Below are positions 23,755 to 35,127 of a DNA stretch of 64,000 nucleotides, one piece after another. Below the pieces are notes generated by a model that worked only from the letters and a program-made list of their open reading frames with translations, had not been told where the DNA came from and did not search any database. The stretch lies in contig JAJEKV010000024.1 in NCBI GenBank assembly GCA_021234155.1, positions 12,312,913 to 12,376,912 on the forward strand, given 5' to 3'. This DNA comes from Isoetes taiwanensis (lineage: Eukaryota; Streptophyta; Lycopodiopsida; Isoetales; Isoetaceae). The position numbers and the translations under genes are program-made. Numbering within the stretch: the first letter of the stretch is position 1; each line of letters opens with the position of its first letter.

Positions 23755-24278
23755 ACGTCAAGGCAAGTGGGTCTGCGTTCTTGCTTGATACTCTGATCAT
23801 TCTTGTCAAGAATGGAAAATGGATCCACAAAACCTGTAGAATCCGGTTCTTCTTGCCTTGACGTAGTACAATGGCATGGGGTCAGCCATTCTTGTTGCCC
23901 CCATGACCTGCAGAATCAGGTCGCCCCTACACGGGGCTCCCTGATTCTGCAGGTCATGGGGGCAGCAAGAATGGCGGGGCGACCTGATTCTGCAGGTCAT
24001 GGGGGCAGCAAGAATGGCTTCCCCCATGCCATTCTACATAACGTCAAGGCAAGTGGGTCTGCCTTCCGGAAGATTTTCAATCCATTCATATCAAGAATAG
24101 CAAATCGCTATGCAAAACCTGTAGAATCAGGTTAACAGCTTGCCTTGACGTCATGGAACAAGAAGGGGTCAGCCATTCTTGCTTCCCCGACCTGCAGAAT
24201 CCGGGAGCGCAGGCGCTCCCGGATTCTGCAGGTCAGGGGGAAGCAAGAATGGCTTCCCCTTCTCGTTCCACATAACGT
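23755..24278. mobile_element. Tandem fold-back (MITE) cluster upstream of NHX gene
   Basis: Two copies of a ~110-bp unit with inverted ends ACGTCAAGGCAAG/CTTGCCTTGACGT (23755-23864 and 24041-24151) are each followed by a long palindrome (23865-24040; 24155-24269). The two palindromes share GGGGTCAGCCATTCTTG and GACCTGCAGAATC blocks. Their outermost arms differ yet stay complementary: AATGGCATGGGG/CCCCATGCCATT in the first, GGAACAAGAAGGGG/CCCCTTCTCGTTCC in the second. No coding capacity. It ends about 280 bp before the NHX start codon, so it is within the likely promoter. Confidence 0.8.
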
Positions 24279-24557
24279 ATCAGAAGTTGACTATATGTGA
24301 CTAGTCAGCAAGCACTGCACATGTGGCACTGGCGTGGAAGAAGCAATGCCCGCCAGCGCAAGAATCAAAAAAGAAGAAAAGAATTTGACGATGCGCACCA
24401 CACTTTCAGATTTTGTGGTCTTGGTGGAGCTGCCCTCGAGATCGCATCGTACCAGTCCATCTCCCACTCCCAAATTAGGTCAAAGCAGCAGAAGATGTTT
24501 GTGATTGTCGCAAAATTATCTTAATCGGATACATAATCTGCAGGCTTTTAAGCGCAA
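24279..24557 (+). promoter_or_regulatory. Proximal promoter / 5' UTR of NHX gene
   Basis: About 280 bp between the fold-back cluster and the ATG at 24558. No clear TATA box was seen. Transcription start cannot be placed from sequence. Confidence 0.35.
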
Positions 24558-27500
24558 ATGGCTAAAAATTCTGACCAGTTGATCCAGCCTTCTACTGCAG
24601 TGCCAGTTGAGCAACATCAGGTCGCTGGTGTGAGTCTTCTTTTGCAGATTGTGATGGTTGGAGCTGCCTTTGTACTCGGCCATGTGTTACGACGGCATAA
24701 ATTCTACTATCTACATGAGGCCAGTGCGTCTCTTTTAATTGGTAAGCATATTAAGTTGATTTTTAGCTATGTGAAAATCGTCTGATGAATGGAGAATTAT
24801 GAATGAATGCTGTTTACGCTAGATCGAGGATGTTGACGTTCTTACATAAGTCATAATATTTGCGAATCAATGATGGTAGTTATGTTAGCCTGTCCTCTGT
24901 GCCCAAGAAAACTGTTTATACTCTCAGCAATATGTCATAATTTTACATGCTGATATTGCATTATGCTAATGTAACCCTAATTTAGAAAGACCGACCATTA
25001 AGGCATTCTTGAAGGTAACTTTTATATCTGCAAGAACTGAATAATCATGCCATTTAGCCATCAACCTCTTATGGAGTTCCCAATATGAAACTCTAGCAAA
25101 TAAAGCTTAGTAATGGGAAATCCAAATGGGTAGCAAAAGAGTTTTTATCCAAGCAGAGGATGCAACTGATGGTAAAGTTAATGATTGATTCTTTTGCAAT
25201 GAAGTGTCTCCTTGATAGCTTGTACTCTGCTGTGCTGCAGGGATGATTGTGGGTGCTATCTCAAACATTTCAAACACTGAAGAAAGTTTCAAGTTACAAT
25301 CTTTTCTCCTACTAACGCACCCATTTATTCATTTTCTCTATTAGTATGTGCCTTTTGAACTAACTTTCATAATGAAATTGCAGGCGGTGGTTCAATTTCA
25401 ATGAAGAATTCTTTTTCTTATTCCTTCTTCCACCAATTATCTTATATCCTTTTCTCTCGTTAACTCTATATATTCTAGAGGTCTTAATTGTGATATTATG
25501 TTTCAGTTTTGTCTTAACAGTAAGCTTACCCAGTCAGGTTTCAGCCTCCGACCAGTAAGTGAGTTGCTAACTTGAGTCTGAAATTCAGGAGATGTTTGTC
25601 TTGCATATCTACAGACAGCCGTCTCGTCTGTTGTTTTTCTACAGAAACCATTCTTTACAAATTTTGGAGCTATATGTACATTTGCGATTTTAGGGACGTT
25701 TATTGCCTCTATGGTCACTGGAATTCTGGTGTAAGTGCATGATTTATTTTATGGGTCATTGCAATAACTTCTTCTAATATGCATATATTTTTCAGGTTTT
25801 TGGGTGGATTATTTTTCTTAATGTACAGGCTTCCCTTCTTGGAATGCTTATTATTTGGATCCCTCATATCATCCACAGACCCAATCACTGTATTAGCGAT
25901 TTTTCAGGTGAAGTTACAGCTATAGGCACAAACACGCATTTGTTTCTGAGAATTTGCCACAGTTTCGTTTATCTAGTGCTGTAACCTCTACCGCAGGAAT
26001 TGGGAACTGACACAAATCTCTATGCCCTGGTGTTCGGCGAATCCGTACTAAATGACGCGGTATGCATCAAATGAAATATGTCTCAAGACTATACAACTTA
26101 TGAAAAAGGATATTAGGGTTACTAAAGTTGTGTTTATGAGTTACTAAAACTGATAGCAATGCATTCTGTTGCATGTTTCGACAATTCTGGGATGCCAAAG
26201 GTGGCGATTTCTCTCTACAGGTTTGTTAGCTAGTATATTAGTGGGCATGTGGTTTTGTTATACATTCTACTAACTCATTTCTGTCTCAGGACTCTGAAAA
26301 TTGTTAGGCGATATCCACATATGAGCTACAGCTTATTCCCAGCCATCTGGAGCTTTCTTGAGACTTTTGCTGGCTCTATGACTATGGGTATATTGTCTTA
26401 ACATGCTGCTCAATGAAGCAGGTTTGGACTGGGATGAATGATAGATAGATAGCTAGATATATAGATAGATAGATAGATAAATAGGCATCATAGTGACAGC
26501 CAAAGAATTATGTGCTAAGTATCTGCGAAGCAAGCATTTACAATATTTTAATGCTGATAAGGAGTTCTTAACTGCATTAATCATGCAAATCAGCAGTTCA
26601 AACTCCTGCACATCACTGAATATAGCTTCTGTAATCATGCCGTGTTATTAGATTATAATAACAATTTTTGCATAGCATTTGTCGAATTTGGGTCTAAGTA
26701 CTGACAAGTGCTTGTTTGTCTCAGGAGTTGTGGTTGCACTAGGAAGCGCATTGATATCCTTAGTTTCTTTTATTTATTTTAAGGGCAATATTTAGTCTAG
26801 TTATGAGTTTATCATTCTGCTTCAGTTGAACCTTAATATCTATACTTGTTCAAGTATGCCGGCCTTGCAGTCAACAAGTTAGTCTCTCTCCCCCTCCCTT
26901 CCCAATAGGATTTGTCAATGTGCTGTGTCTGTGTGCGTGACTGTTGTTATACTCTTGTATGGCTGCTATGACTGTTGTACTCTTTGTGGCTGTAAAGCTA
27001 ACTATGTACATCTTGTTACTTACTGTATGGTGTATGGAATGCAGTAGGATAACATGGACCAAACTTGATTTTTGCAGTCTTCAGAATCTGGAGTGTTGCC
27101 TGGTTGTCCTCTTCCCATATTTCTCGTGAGTTCCATTTTCCACTGTTACAATCACATGAAATATAAGTCTTGATTATCATCTTTGGAGCAGTTATATGCT
27201 GGCTGAAGGGCTGGGGCTTTCTGGAATTGTCGCTATTCTCTTTTGTGGAATTGTAAGCGAATCTTAGCTGAGGTTTCTGTGATGCCATCCTAATCAATTT
27301 TGATCGCTTTATAGGTCATGAAACGCTACACATTATCGAACCTTTCAAAAAATGCACAAGCATTTACAGCCTCCTTTTTTCAACTAGTTGCATCCTTGGC
27401 AGAGACATTTATGTAAGTATTAGGAAACATGCCCTCTGGCCATATTACTTTTATCTCCTGACATCTTGGATTTTATCCAGTTTCATTTATATGGGCCTCG

Positions 27501-28936
27501 ATATTGCCACTGAGAAGCATAGTTGGTCGCATGTTGGGTTCATCTTCTTCTCAATCGTATCCTTTTACTCAGATAATTATGAGTTTCCTTACATGTTGCA
27601 ATTTTATAACTTTTACCTTAACGTGATTTTTTGAACAGGTGATAATTGTTGTTGCTAGGTATGATCTGGGATCCCTTCGGCTCACGATAATGCATCCTAA
27701 CCACATTAATTGTTTGGTTTTTGTAAGCTGAAAAGTAGAGTTGATCATTTGTCCAATATTTTGTAAGCTGGAAAGTTAGAGTTAACTTGTCCGATATTAT
27801 CAAATTAACTAGTAATAGCAAGTACCACACAGAATACATCCCAATAGATATTGCACATAATGCCCAGGCCATGTAGAGCTGTTTCTTTAAACAAGAGTTT
27901 AAAATTTTATAGGATGTACGAGATGGTAGATCTAGTTGTGCAGGACTAACATTAGTATGCTGTTTCTCAGAGGGGCAAATGTGTTTGCATGTGCACGTCT
28001 AATAAACTTAGTCCGCCCGGCTTCGACACAAATACCTTTGAATCATCAAAAAGCTCTGTGGTTCAGTGGTATGGGCCTTTGCTTTAAAATATTCAGCTGG
28101 AGTAAATCGACTTGCTCTTACAAACATTGCATGTGTTTATGCTGAAGGATTGCGAGGAGCCATGGCGTTTGCGTTAGCTTTGCAATCAATGCATGACTTA
28201 CCTGACAAGGGGCATGGGCGGGCAATCTTCACGACCACTACTGCCATTGTTGTCATCACGGTATGCTTGTTTCCTTAACACGCAAGGCCGGCAGGTCGTA
28301 ATACTTCGGTCGTTATGTGATGATTAGGTGCTCATAATTGGAGGTTCAACATCAACGATGCTGTCCAAGCTTGGAGTTACAGGGAGTGATTATGTTGCTA
28401 TGTCTGCTGAGGTGAGTCAAATGTGATGCTAGTATTGTGTAGGGATTGCAAATCCTTCAGCCTATCCAATGTCATGATGTTTGACAGTATCATGATGTTT
28501 GACAGCTGATTTTCTCGTCTCCGTATGTGCAGAATGCAGAAGTGATGGAAAACTTCACAATTGCTGATGATGATGATTTCTCAAATGGATACGATGAAGT
28601 AAAATCAAGGCTCCAGGAGTCTCCACGAAGGTTTTCCTCCAAAATGCTACTTCCATTTTCTGATGTTTCCTTGCCTTTTCTTCTCAAAATTTCCAGGTTT
28701 GCTCTACAGTTCGTCCTCTTTCGTCGATTTTGACAACAAGTTTATTCGGCCTTTGTTGACAACACGGACCGGTGACAGCAATGATACTATCAAGGGTACT
28801 TTATATCCTAAAACCTGTTCCATTTGATATGGTGTTAACCACAAGTCCTTCAGGTTTAAAGCATGCCGATGAGGCTGGGAGAGGGATCTCTTTTGTCCCA
28901 ATACAAAAGCATTCCCAAACACCTGATGGCCCATAG
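24558..28936 (+). CDS. NHX6: Endosomal Na+(K+)/H+ exchanger, NHX5/NHX6 class
   Basis: Electroneutral cation/proton antiporter of Golgi and endosomes that sets lumenal pH and K+. The 541-aa protein was rebuilt from 22 exons: 24558-24741, 25241-25292, 25384-25443, 25530-25554, 25645-25730, 25796-25907, 25997-26059, 26201-26220, 26290-26387, 26725-26753, 26846-26877, 27078-27125, 27192-27252, 27315-27412, 27481-27556, 27639-27658, 27971-28068, 28148-28260, 28328-28411, 28533-28630, 28710-28795, 28854-28936. Frame is kept throughout. Seen: amiloride-type motif [10 protein letters not shown] (88-97), STDP with the transport Asp164, FGESVLNDA (186-194), then [49 protein letters not shown] and [12 protein letters not shown]. 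Length matches Arabidopsis NHX6. Class II relationship is clear; the choice between NHX5 and NHX6 is not. Three introns look U12-type (separate entries). A GATA microsatellite lies in intron 9. Confidence 0.93.
25444..25529 (+). other. U12-type AT-AC intron (NHX intron 3)
   Basis: The intron starts ATATCCTTTT, the U12 donor consensus, and ends TTAC after a branch-site match TGTCTTAAC about 15 nt upstream. Only this AT-AC boundary restores the family sequence LPPIIFQSGFSL across exons 3 and 4; no GT-AG alternative does. Confidence 0.85.
26754..26845 (+). other. U12-type AT-AC intron (NHX intron 10)
   Basis: It starts ATATCCTTAG and ends CTATAC, with AACCTTAAT as branch-site match just upstream. 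Joining GCATTG to TTGTTCAAG gives SALLFKYAGL, the conserved family sequence. Confidence 0.85.
27557..27638 (+). other. Probable U12-type GT-AG intron (NHX intron 15)
   Basis: The donor GTATCCTTTT matches the U12 GT subtype, and TTTACCTTAAC is a near-perfect U12 branch site 16-17 nt before the acceptor AG. Joining gives FIFFSIVIIVVAR, as in the family. Confidence 0.75.
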
Positions 28937-31734
28937 TAAGTTATAATCTGGTGCAGCAGAAACAGTGAACATCAAAGCAAAAATACAATGTACATAGGGG
29001 GATAAACTTCGAAAAGATATTGCCCTTATCCCAAGTCAACATTATCAAATTTGATGATAAATGGTTTTCTGATTCCCATGGTGGGTAAAAAATTTCTTCA
29101 TTAACAGGCTTCGATAAGCTGGTTTAAGGATAAAAGCAATAGAGAATCCGATTAGCTGGTATAGCCTTGTATCACATAATTAACGGTCTACTTTCCCTGA
29201 TTTATTTTGAGATATAGTGAAAGAGAGGACGGGTTGGAAAGTAGGAAGCATGTAGAACGGAGAATAGTTTCAGTGGTCCAGTTACCATCCACATTAACAT
29301 TTCGGCGCAGTGGTTCAAGACATAATTGTTCAACACACAATAGTAAATCAAAACTCACAATTCAAATCGCAGATAGTGGGCCGATTGATCCACATTGACA
29401 TTGCTGGGCAATGGATCAATACAGAATTGTACTATGGTCCAATTATGATTTATATATTGAATTTCTCATTACTGGATAAGGGTTTGGTCACCTGATGCTG
29501 TCAACTGGGTAAAAATGCCATCAATCATAAAAAAGGATGGGGTCATATGCTAAATTTTGACAGGGATGGAGCTTTGTTGATAGGAATTTGTTCCATGGCT
29601 CCTGCATTGGATGGAGCGGCTCCTGTATACTGTATACAGGAATGTCTGTTTGCAGACATTCTTGAGATGTCAACACGGCTCCGCACGTCCCTTGTTTCTG
29701 GTAAACAGACATTGGTGTAATGTGACATTGGTGTAATGTGAAAAACACATAGGAACCATTTTGCACCAAGTAAAAACCTTCCGAATGCAGGGCAAGTCCT
29801 TGGAATATTGGGTAAAGAGGATGGAATGCTGGGTAAATCGTGGATAAGTTCTTGGAATGCATATAGAAACTAGAGCAACAGCCCATCGTGGAAACTCCCT
29901 GGCTCAGCAAAAAATTTATTGACATTCTTGGTTTAAAACAACGCCACGCAGCGGACTCGGCAGAATGGTTCCTAAAGTGTTTTTTATATCAACATGGATT
30001 AGGAGGATGACAACACATAACACATGGGAATTGGCAATAATCCTCTATTGGATCGCATACGTCAGGGTAAAAGAGCACGAAATTTTTTTGGTAAAAGAGA
30101 GCAAATTTTATTTGCGTCTTTTTTTAGCAGGGTTGCCTAACCTGAGGTTCACACTTTGCTACAATTCTAAGATGTCCAGGTGGTTGTCCAGATTAACAAA
30201 AAACATTCTCGTCCGTCGGATCCCTTAATTTATGCATCGACGGATGGGGAAATTTAGAACTCCAAAAAATTGTGTTTCGACCACATGCCCGATGCAGTTT
30301 CGATCATGGCCTCCAACATGGTTTCGTTTCCATAAAAACCCTGCTGCGAAAATCAAAAGTTGTGTAAGTTGTATTTTAATATGGCCCATGCAGTTCCGAC
30401 TATAGCCTAAAACATGACTACTGAATTGTTTTTTTCCTAAGGTTCAGTGGGCTGCTAAAGTCGTGTGAAGGAACTGGAGCTGCTCCTATAAAAGTAGATT
30501 GATAAGATGATAAAATGTTGTGAATTTTAAGCCAAATTATTAAACCCTTACACCGCATGAAGCCATGGCCTACAAAAGCAGGCAATCTGAATTACAGAAT
30601 CATAGCCCTTCTTGATCACCTTGCAATGATTGCCATGCCGTCTAACACATATGGTGTCTTTGATTGTAAACCATCTAGACTGCTATGGGGAAAGTTCCCT
30701 AAGGTAATTTTCAAAATGCGACAGATGGAGTGCAGTATTTTAGTTTCCTTCGAAGTGAGATTTATGCCATCACGTGATTTTATAACTTTTGTTGCAGTTT
30801 TATAATCCAGGGAATACCATCACGTTTGATGATCTCAGGCATAACTTTGTGTGAACCCACAAAATGGCTTTGTGATGAAGCCTTTTAAGAAGGCCCATAG
30901 AAAAAGAGACAAAGATAACGGGTTTGTCAAACTTGCAGAATATATGCTTGCAATTGCTAAGTTGGAAACGGGTTTGTCAAACTTGCAGAATATATGCTTG
31001 CAATTGCTAAGTTGGACAATTTTTCCACTTTACACCATCGAAATTAAGAGTCCGATTTACCATAATTTGATGATATACTATTGTTGAAATTCCAATAGGT
31101 CTCTATTATATAGGCATGCATTATTACTTATGGCCTGGCCGATATGACGAAGTATAAGTTAGTGACTTGCTAAAGAGGACTCTTCTCATTTGGAATTTGT
31201 CTAGAACACTGGACTGAGTCCTATGTGTGAAAGGATTCATTTCTATAAAATGTTCTAATTTTGACCTCTTACAAGATTCTTTTAAGGAGAGCTTTTCGGA
31301 TGGTTGGCTTCTCTTTTTTCAAAAGGGTACATTTGCAATATGGTATCTCACAACAAATTCCATTTAGAAACAATTTTAGAGTAAACAGTTGTCACTTGTT
31401 AACAACAAACTCCATTTAGAAAAGATTGTTGTGCCCATTGATTCTCTTCATCATTATTTGTGGATGATCTTTGGTCTAGATGCATCTACAAATGAAAAAC
31501 ATGCATGCTGACACAATAAGTTACGTCGTATATTATTGACTACCAGCAAGAAAAAACATGTAACTTATCGCACCTACATACACTTAAAATTCAATACAAT
31601 AGTCTTGGCTCATAAATCCAGTGTTTCCAATCGACTACTTTATAGATGCCACACACTTAAACAAATGCAAACGCATAAGCATTGAATCCACACTATCTTC
31701 CCTAAAAGTCTTTCATTTAAATGTTTGTTTCCTC
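28937..31734. other. Intergenic sequence downstream of NHX
   Basis: No gene recognised. It holds two adjoining palindromes (29621-29661), a duplicated GACATTGGTGTAATGT near 29710-29742, and a perfect 50-bp tandem duplication at 30917-31016. ORFs such as 29521-29925 (minus) show no domain. Confidence 0.5.
30917..31016. repeat. Perfect 50-bp tandem duplication
   Basis: The unit starting AACGGGTTTGTCAAAC is present at 30917-30966 and 30967-31016 without differences, so it is a recent event. Confidence 0.9.
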
Positions 31735-32616
31735 GTGATACTTCTAGTTTAGACTTAGTTTTTATTATATGCGGCCTGTGTATAGAGCCCACCAAGCTAT
31801 ATGGAGTGACTGAGCACCACACAACGTAGTCAATGGCAAGATAGAGGGTGTTCCTGTTGAGCGTGGCTACGGGGGACTTGGAGCGAGCTAGGCTTATAGC
31901 CAGTCGTTTTAAGAGGGTCGGGTATAAGTCCAACATTTTCTGGGTCGATGGTATTGCCCTGACCCTTAGGAGTTGCAGGTGTTGGCCTGGCTCTTGTTTT
32001 GAGAAGTTCAGTTGGATAGGGACATGTGTCGTCACAATCCTCTAGCCCCTATCAAACCACTGGGATTCGGGAAGGGGAGATGCGATCCTTCCTATCTCAT
32101 CAGATCGGGGAGATGCAATTCGGAGTACGGAGTAGCCTCTTTGGATGAGACTAAGGGGTTATATCTTCGGTAGGTTAAGTAATGACATGGCCTCATTTGG
32201 GCAGATGGGGTAGTCAACCCTAGCCATTGTCTATTGCCAGCCCAAGTCATTGTCATAACTCACTCTATTCTATCTTGAGACTCCAACCATTAGTCTACTC
32301 TCTCCATGAGTATGAGCCTGGATAGAAGCTCATATGATGGATGATGTATTGATGTCTATGATGGATCTATTGATGTATGGTTGTTACTACACTTCGAGGT
32401 AGCTGATTGATTGCTAAAGCTGATGTTTAAATTTATGTTTCCGTAGTATAGGAGCCCATAGAAGACGGGCGCACAATACACGTTCTTGTCTCCTTCCCAT
32501 GTCCTGGCCATACCAGGATGGGATAGACGGAGGGCCTGGGTGGCAGACCTTGCCGGATGGGGGATTTTTCGTGGGGTATACGAGGGGGCGTCGTATATTT
32601 TGTGGAGAGCGTCACA
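31735..32616 (+). mobile_element. 5'-truncated gypsy LTR fragment (E)
   Basis: Collinear with the 3' part of LTR C (both share CTTCTAGTTTAGAC, CGGGTATA, GGGGAGATGCAA, and GTATACGA/TCGTATA near the end). It finishes GAGCGTCACA at 32616. No primer-binding site follows, so it is a solo or 3' LTR remnant. Confidence 0.75.
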
Positions 32617-33036
32617 TCTGGATTCATAATGTGGTGAGCCACTGGTATCCATGTTATATAATTTTAGTGCCGCCCAATGTTTTATTCTCGATGTCCAATT
32701 CTTTGGAGTTTCTAGGCTTTTTTGGCTATAGCATAGAACATTCAATTGATTTGGTAACTGGGTCCAAATCTAAAGCAAAAGCTTCTACAGCAATGGAGGC
32801 CAATGCCGAATTTGATAGATGGATCGTACGAACGAAACGAGCTGGTAGTCATCAAAGGAGACGGAATAAGTAGCAACCAAGGGATGACAAAGAGAGAGAG
32901 AACATAGTTAGAGAATGAAAAGACAGAGAAATATAGAGAACAAAGCTTTATAAACTTCCCTATAAGTTTACCTTCCAAATTAAAAAACTCTATTAAAAAA
33001 CTCCAATAGAGTTGACATTGAGATACTGTACCTGCT
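32617..33036. other. Spacer between LTR fragment E and LINE fragment
   Basis: No recognisable content. Confidence 0.3.
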
Positions 33037-34119
33037 TTGGATTTCCACATATGTTGGGCATCTCAAAAGCACATATCACTCATTCTCCACTTCCTACATA
33101 TTATAAGTTTTACAAAACCTCATTTCATGCGGGGTATCCCCCCATCTACCAACTTCCACACCAAGTCTATGCAAGCTAAGTCTCATTCTGCTAATAGAGT
33201 GTCTAAGCTTCAAAGAAATACCTTCTTCCAAGTACTTGGCCTCTTGGAGTTCTGGATTAATACATTGTCTATAGAACTCCTCCTTTATTTTGGGGACTCT
33301 CCAATTCCTCATAATGACATGTTCTTTAACCCATGCTCGAATATCTTTGCGATGTATATACGAATCTTGCATATTTAACTCCCACTTCCACATCCATTCC
33401 TCAACATCAGTATATCAACTCTTCACTTTTGTCTCCTCCATTACCAAACGCGGCAAACTATCATCAGCCCTTTCAAATCATATTTCACAAATATATGTAA
33501 GCAATTTACACCAAGCTCCTGCTTCTACATGCATCACACCACATTCGACCAACAACATGTCATATGGAGTTTGAGTTTATTTGGTTCTAAGGAATTTATT
33601 CCGTACCTTCTCTACCTTTTTCCATGTATCTACTGCCAAGCCTAACCCCCAAACCTCACAACCATATAACAATACTGTCTGGACAAGTGTCTCATATAAC
33701 ATCTTTTTCATGCTAAAATTCCAAATTTTAGCTTTACCACTTCTACATTGCATGTTATACAAGGCTTTTAATCCTGCATTCACTTTGTGTTCTACGGTCG
33801 TATTCCAACTAGGGCTCTTATCAAATTCTACCCAGATATTTATATGAATTTACCAACTCTACTGACACGCCCCTATAGTAAAATGTCAAATGATCTGTTT
33901 TATTTGCTCCAAAGACTATCAGTTTTGTTTTTGCTAAATTTACTTGCATCCCTTTGCGCGAGAGCATCCAAGTGTTTCTGCATCCCTGTTACTGAGCGAT
34001 ATAGGATGACTATATCATTCGCATAAAGCAAAAGCAATATCATATAGCCATTCACCAATGTTCCATCTCCCCCATGTTCCATCATCCAGTTTTCTAACTC
34101 GTCAATGAATAACCCGAAC
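33037..34119 (-). mobile_element. LINE fragment (RT end and C-terminal region)
   Basis: Minus-strand frames give FGLFIDELENWM, LLYANDIVILYRS...GMQKHLDALA (YADD box mutated to YAND), then LYGCEVWGLGL, KKVEKVRNKFL and SRMRLSLHRLGVEVGRW. The same order occurs in the fuller LINE at 61-63 kb. Several frameshifts; dead. Its upstream part is cut off at 34119/34120 by the end of the Copia LTR. Confidence 0.85.
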
Positions 34120-35112
34120 TGTAAAATTTTAAGTGTATACTTCAAGCTTATTCATGCACTAGGTTTATTGCATTCAATTAAACCAAGTAGCATACAAGCA
34201 ATTCCACTTAGCCACAATATATAACTATGGCTAGTTCAAGATGCAAATCCAACTTAATCACCTTGTATATGCTATATGAACTTCAACAATTTCATATATT
34301 GTCTTTACAATTGCTTCAATGATTTCTCAAAAAAATATAAACTCCTTTAAGCTATTGTCAAACCATTGAGCCAAACACTGTAGCATTTGCATTGACCCTG
34401 TTACTGTAGCAGGGTTGACCACGATCCCTGAATAAGCTTCACAGATAGTTCGTCTCAAGCAATTCCGACTTATTCTATGCATAGCTACCTTTTGTTTGGC
34501 TTCACAATCTGTATATACATCCGATCCGGCGGTTTTGGGATCGGATAAACTTTCCTTCCGAGATTACTGAGTTCACCAGATTTATCCCACATGCCAACAA
34601 CGTTTTTGCAGCTCCTTAACCATTGAACGAGATATTTTCATCTTTTTATAATAACCTTGTATTTTAACATTTCATATTTGCATGGTTCAACCCTAATAAG
34701 TCAAGAGCTATTTCTTCATACCTTAACCTTATCTTTGATCTTCAAGCTTAATTCCCTGTTGACAAGGGGAGCCAAGTTGTGGTCCCTAATCCCCTTGTAG
34801 TTTAAATTCCCTGTAAGCTTTATAGAACTGGAATGTCGTCGATTCGCGTAGCGAATCGGCATTCTTGCTCAAGACGAGCATGCATGCATTGCATGCGTCG
34901 CATGCATGCATCGCATGCATTTTGGGCCGTTCGTCAGGTTGGGCGTTTGCTACTTATTGCAGAGTTCTTCATCGATGTTTCATCGGCGCTTCCTCTTCTC
35001 TCAGCAGTACCTTATTCTCTTTGAGGGCGCTTTGTTGATTTCATGCGAGTCGCAGTGCAAGAATCAAGCATATAAATATTTGAGCTTTAGCTTTAACTGA
35101 ATAAATATCACA
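34120..35112 (-). repeat. Copia 3' LTR (993 bp, contains insertion)
   Basis: Matches the LTR at 40221-40996, apart from a ~229-bp insertion at about 34831-35059 between TAGAACTG and AATCAAGC, and scattered changes. Directly inside it (minus direction) lies the polypurine tract AAAGGGGGAATGATGAAAAT. Confidence 0.92.
34831..35059. mobile_element. Palindrome-rich 229-bp insertion in Copia 3' LTR
   Basis: Absent from the partner LTR. It starts with a hairpin (CGATTCGC-GTA-GCGAATCG, outer GAATG/CATTC) followed by alternating GCATGCAT blocks from about 34880 to 34920. GAAT flanks it on both sides and could be a 4-bp target duplication. No coding capacity. Confidence 0.65.
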
Positions 35113-35127
35113 TGACCCTGATTTTCA

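Noticed and set aside
29521-29925. 134-codon minus ORF downstream of NHX
   Set aside because: No recognisable motif, contains short tandem repeats and palindromes, and no splice or start context supports it.
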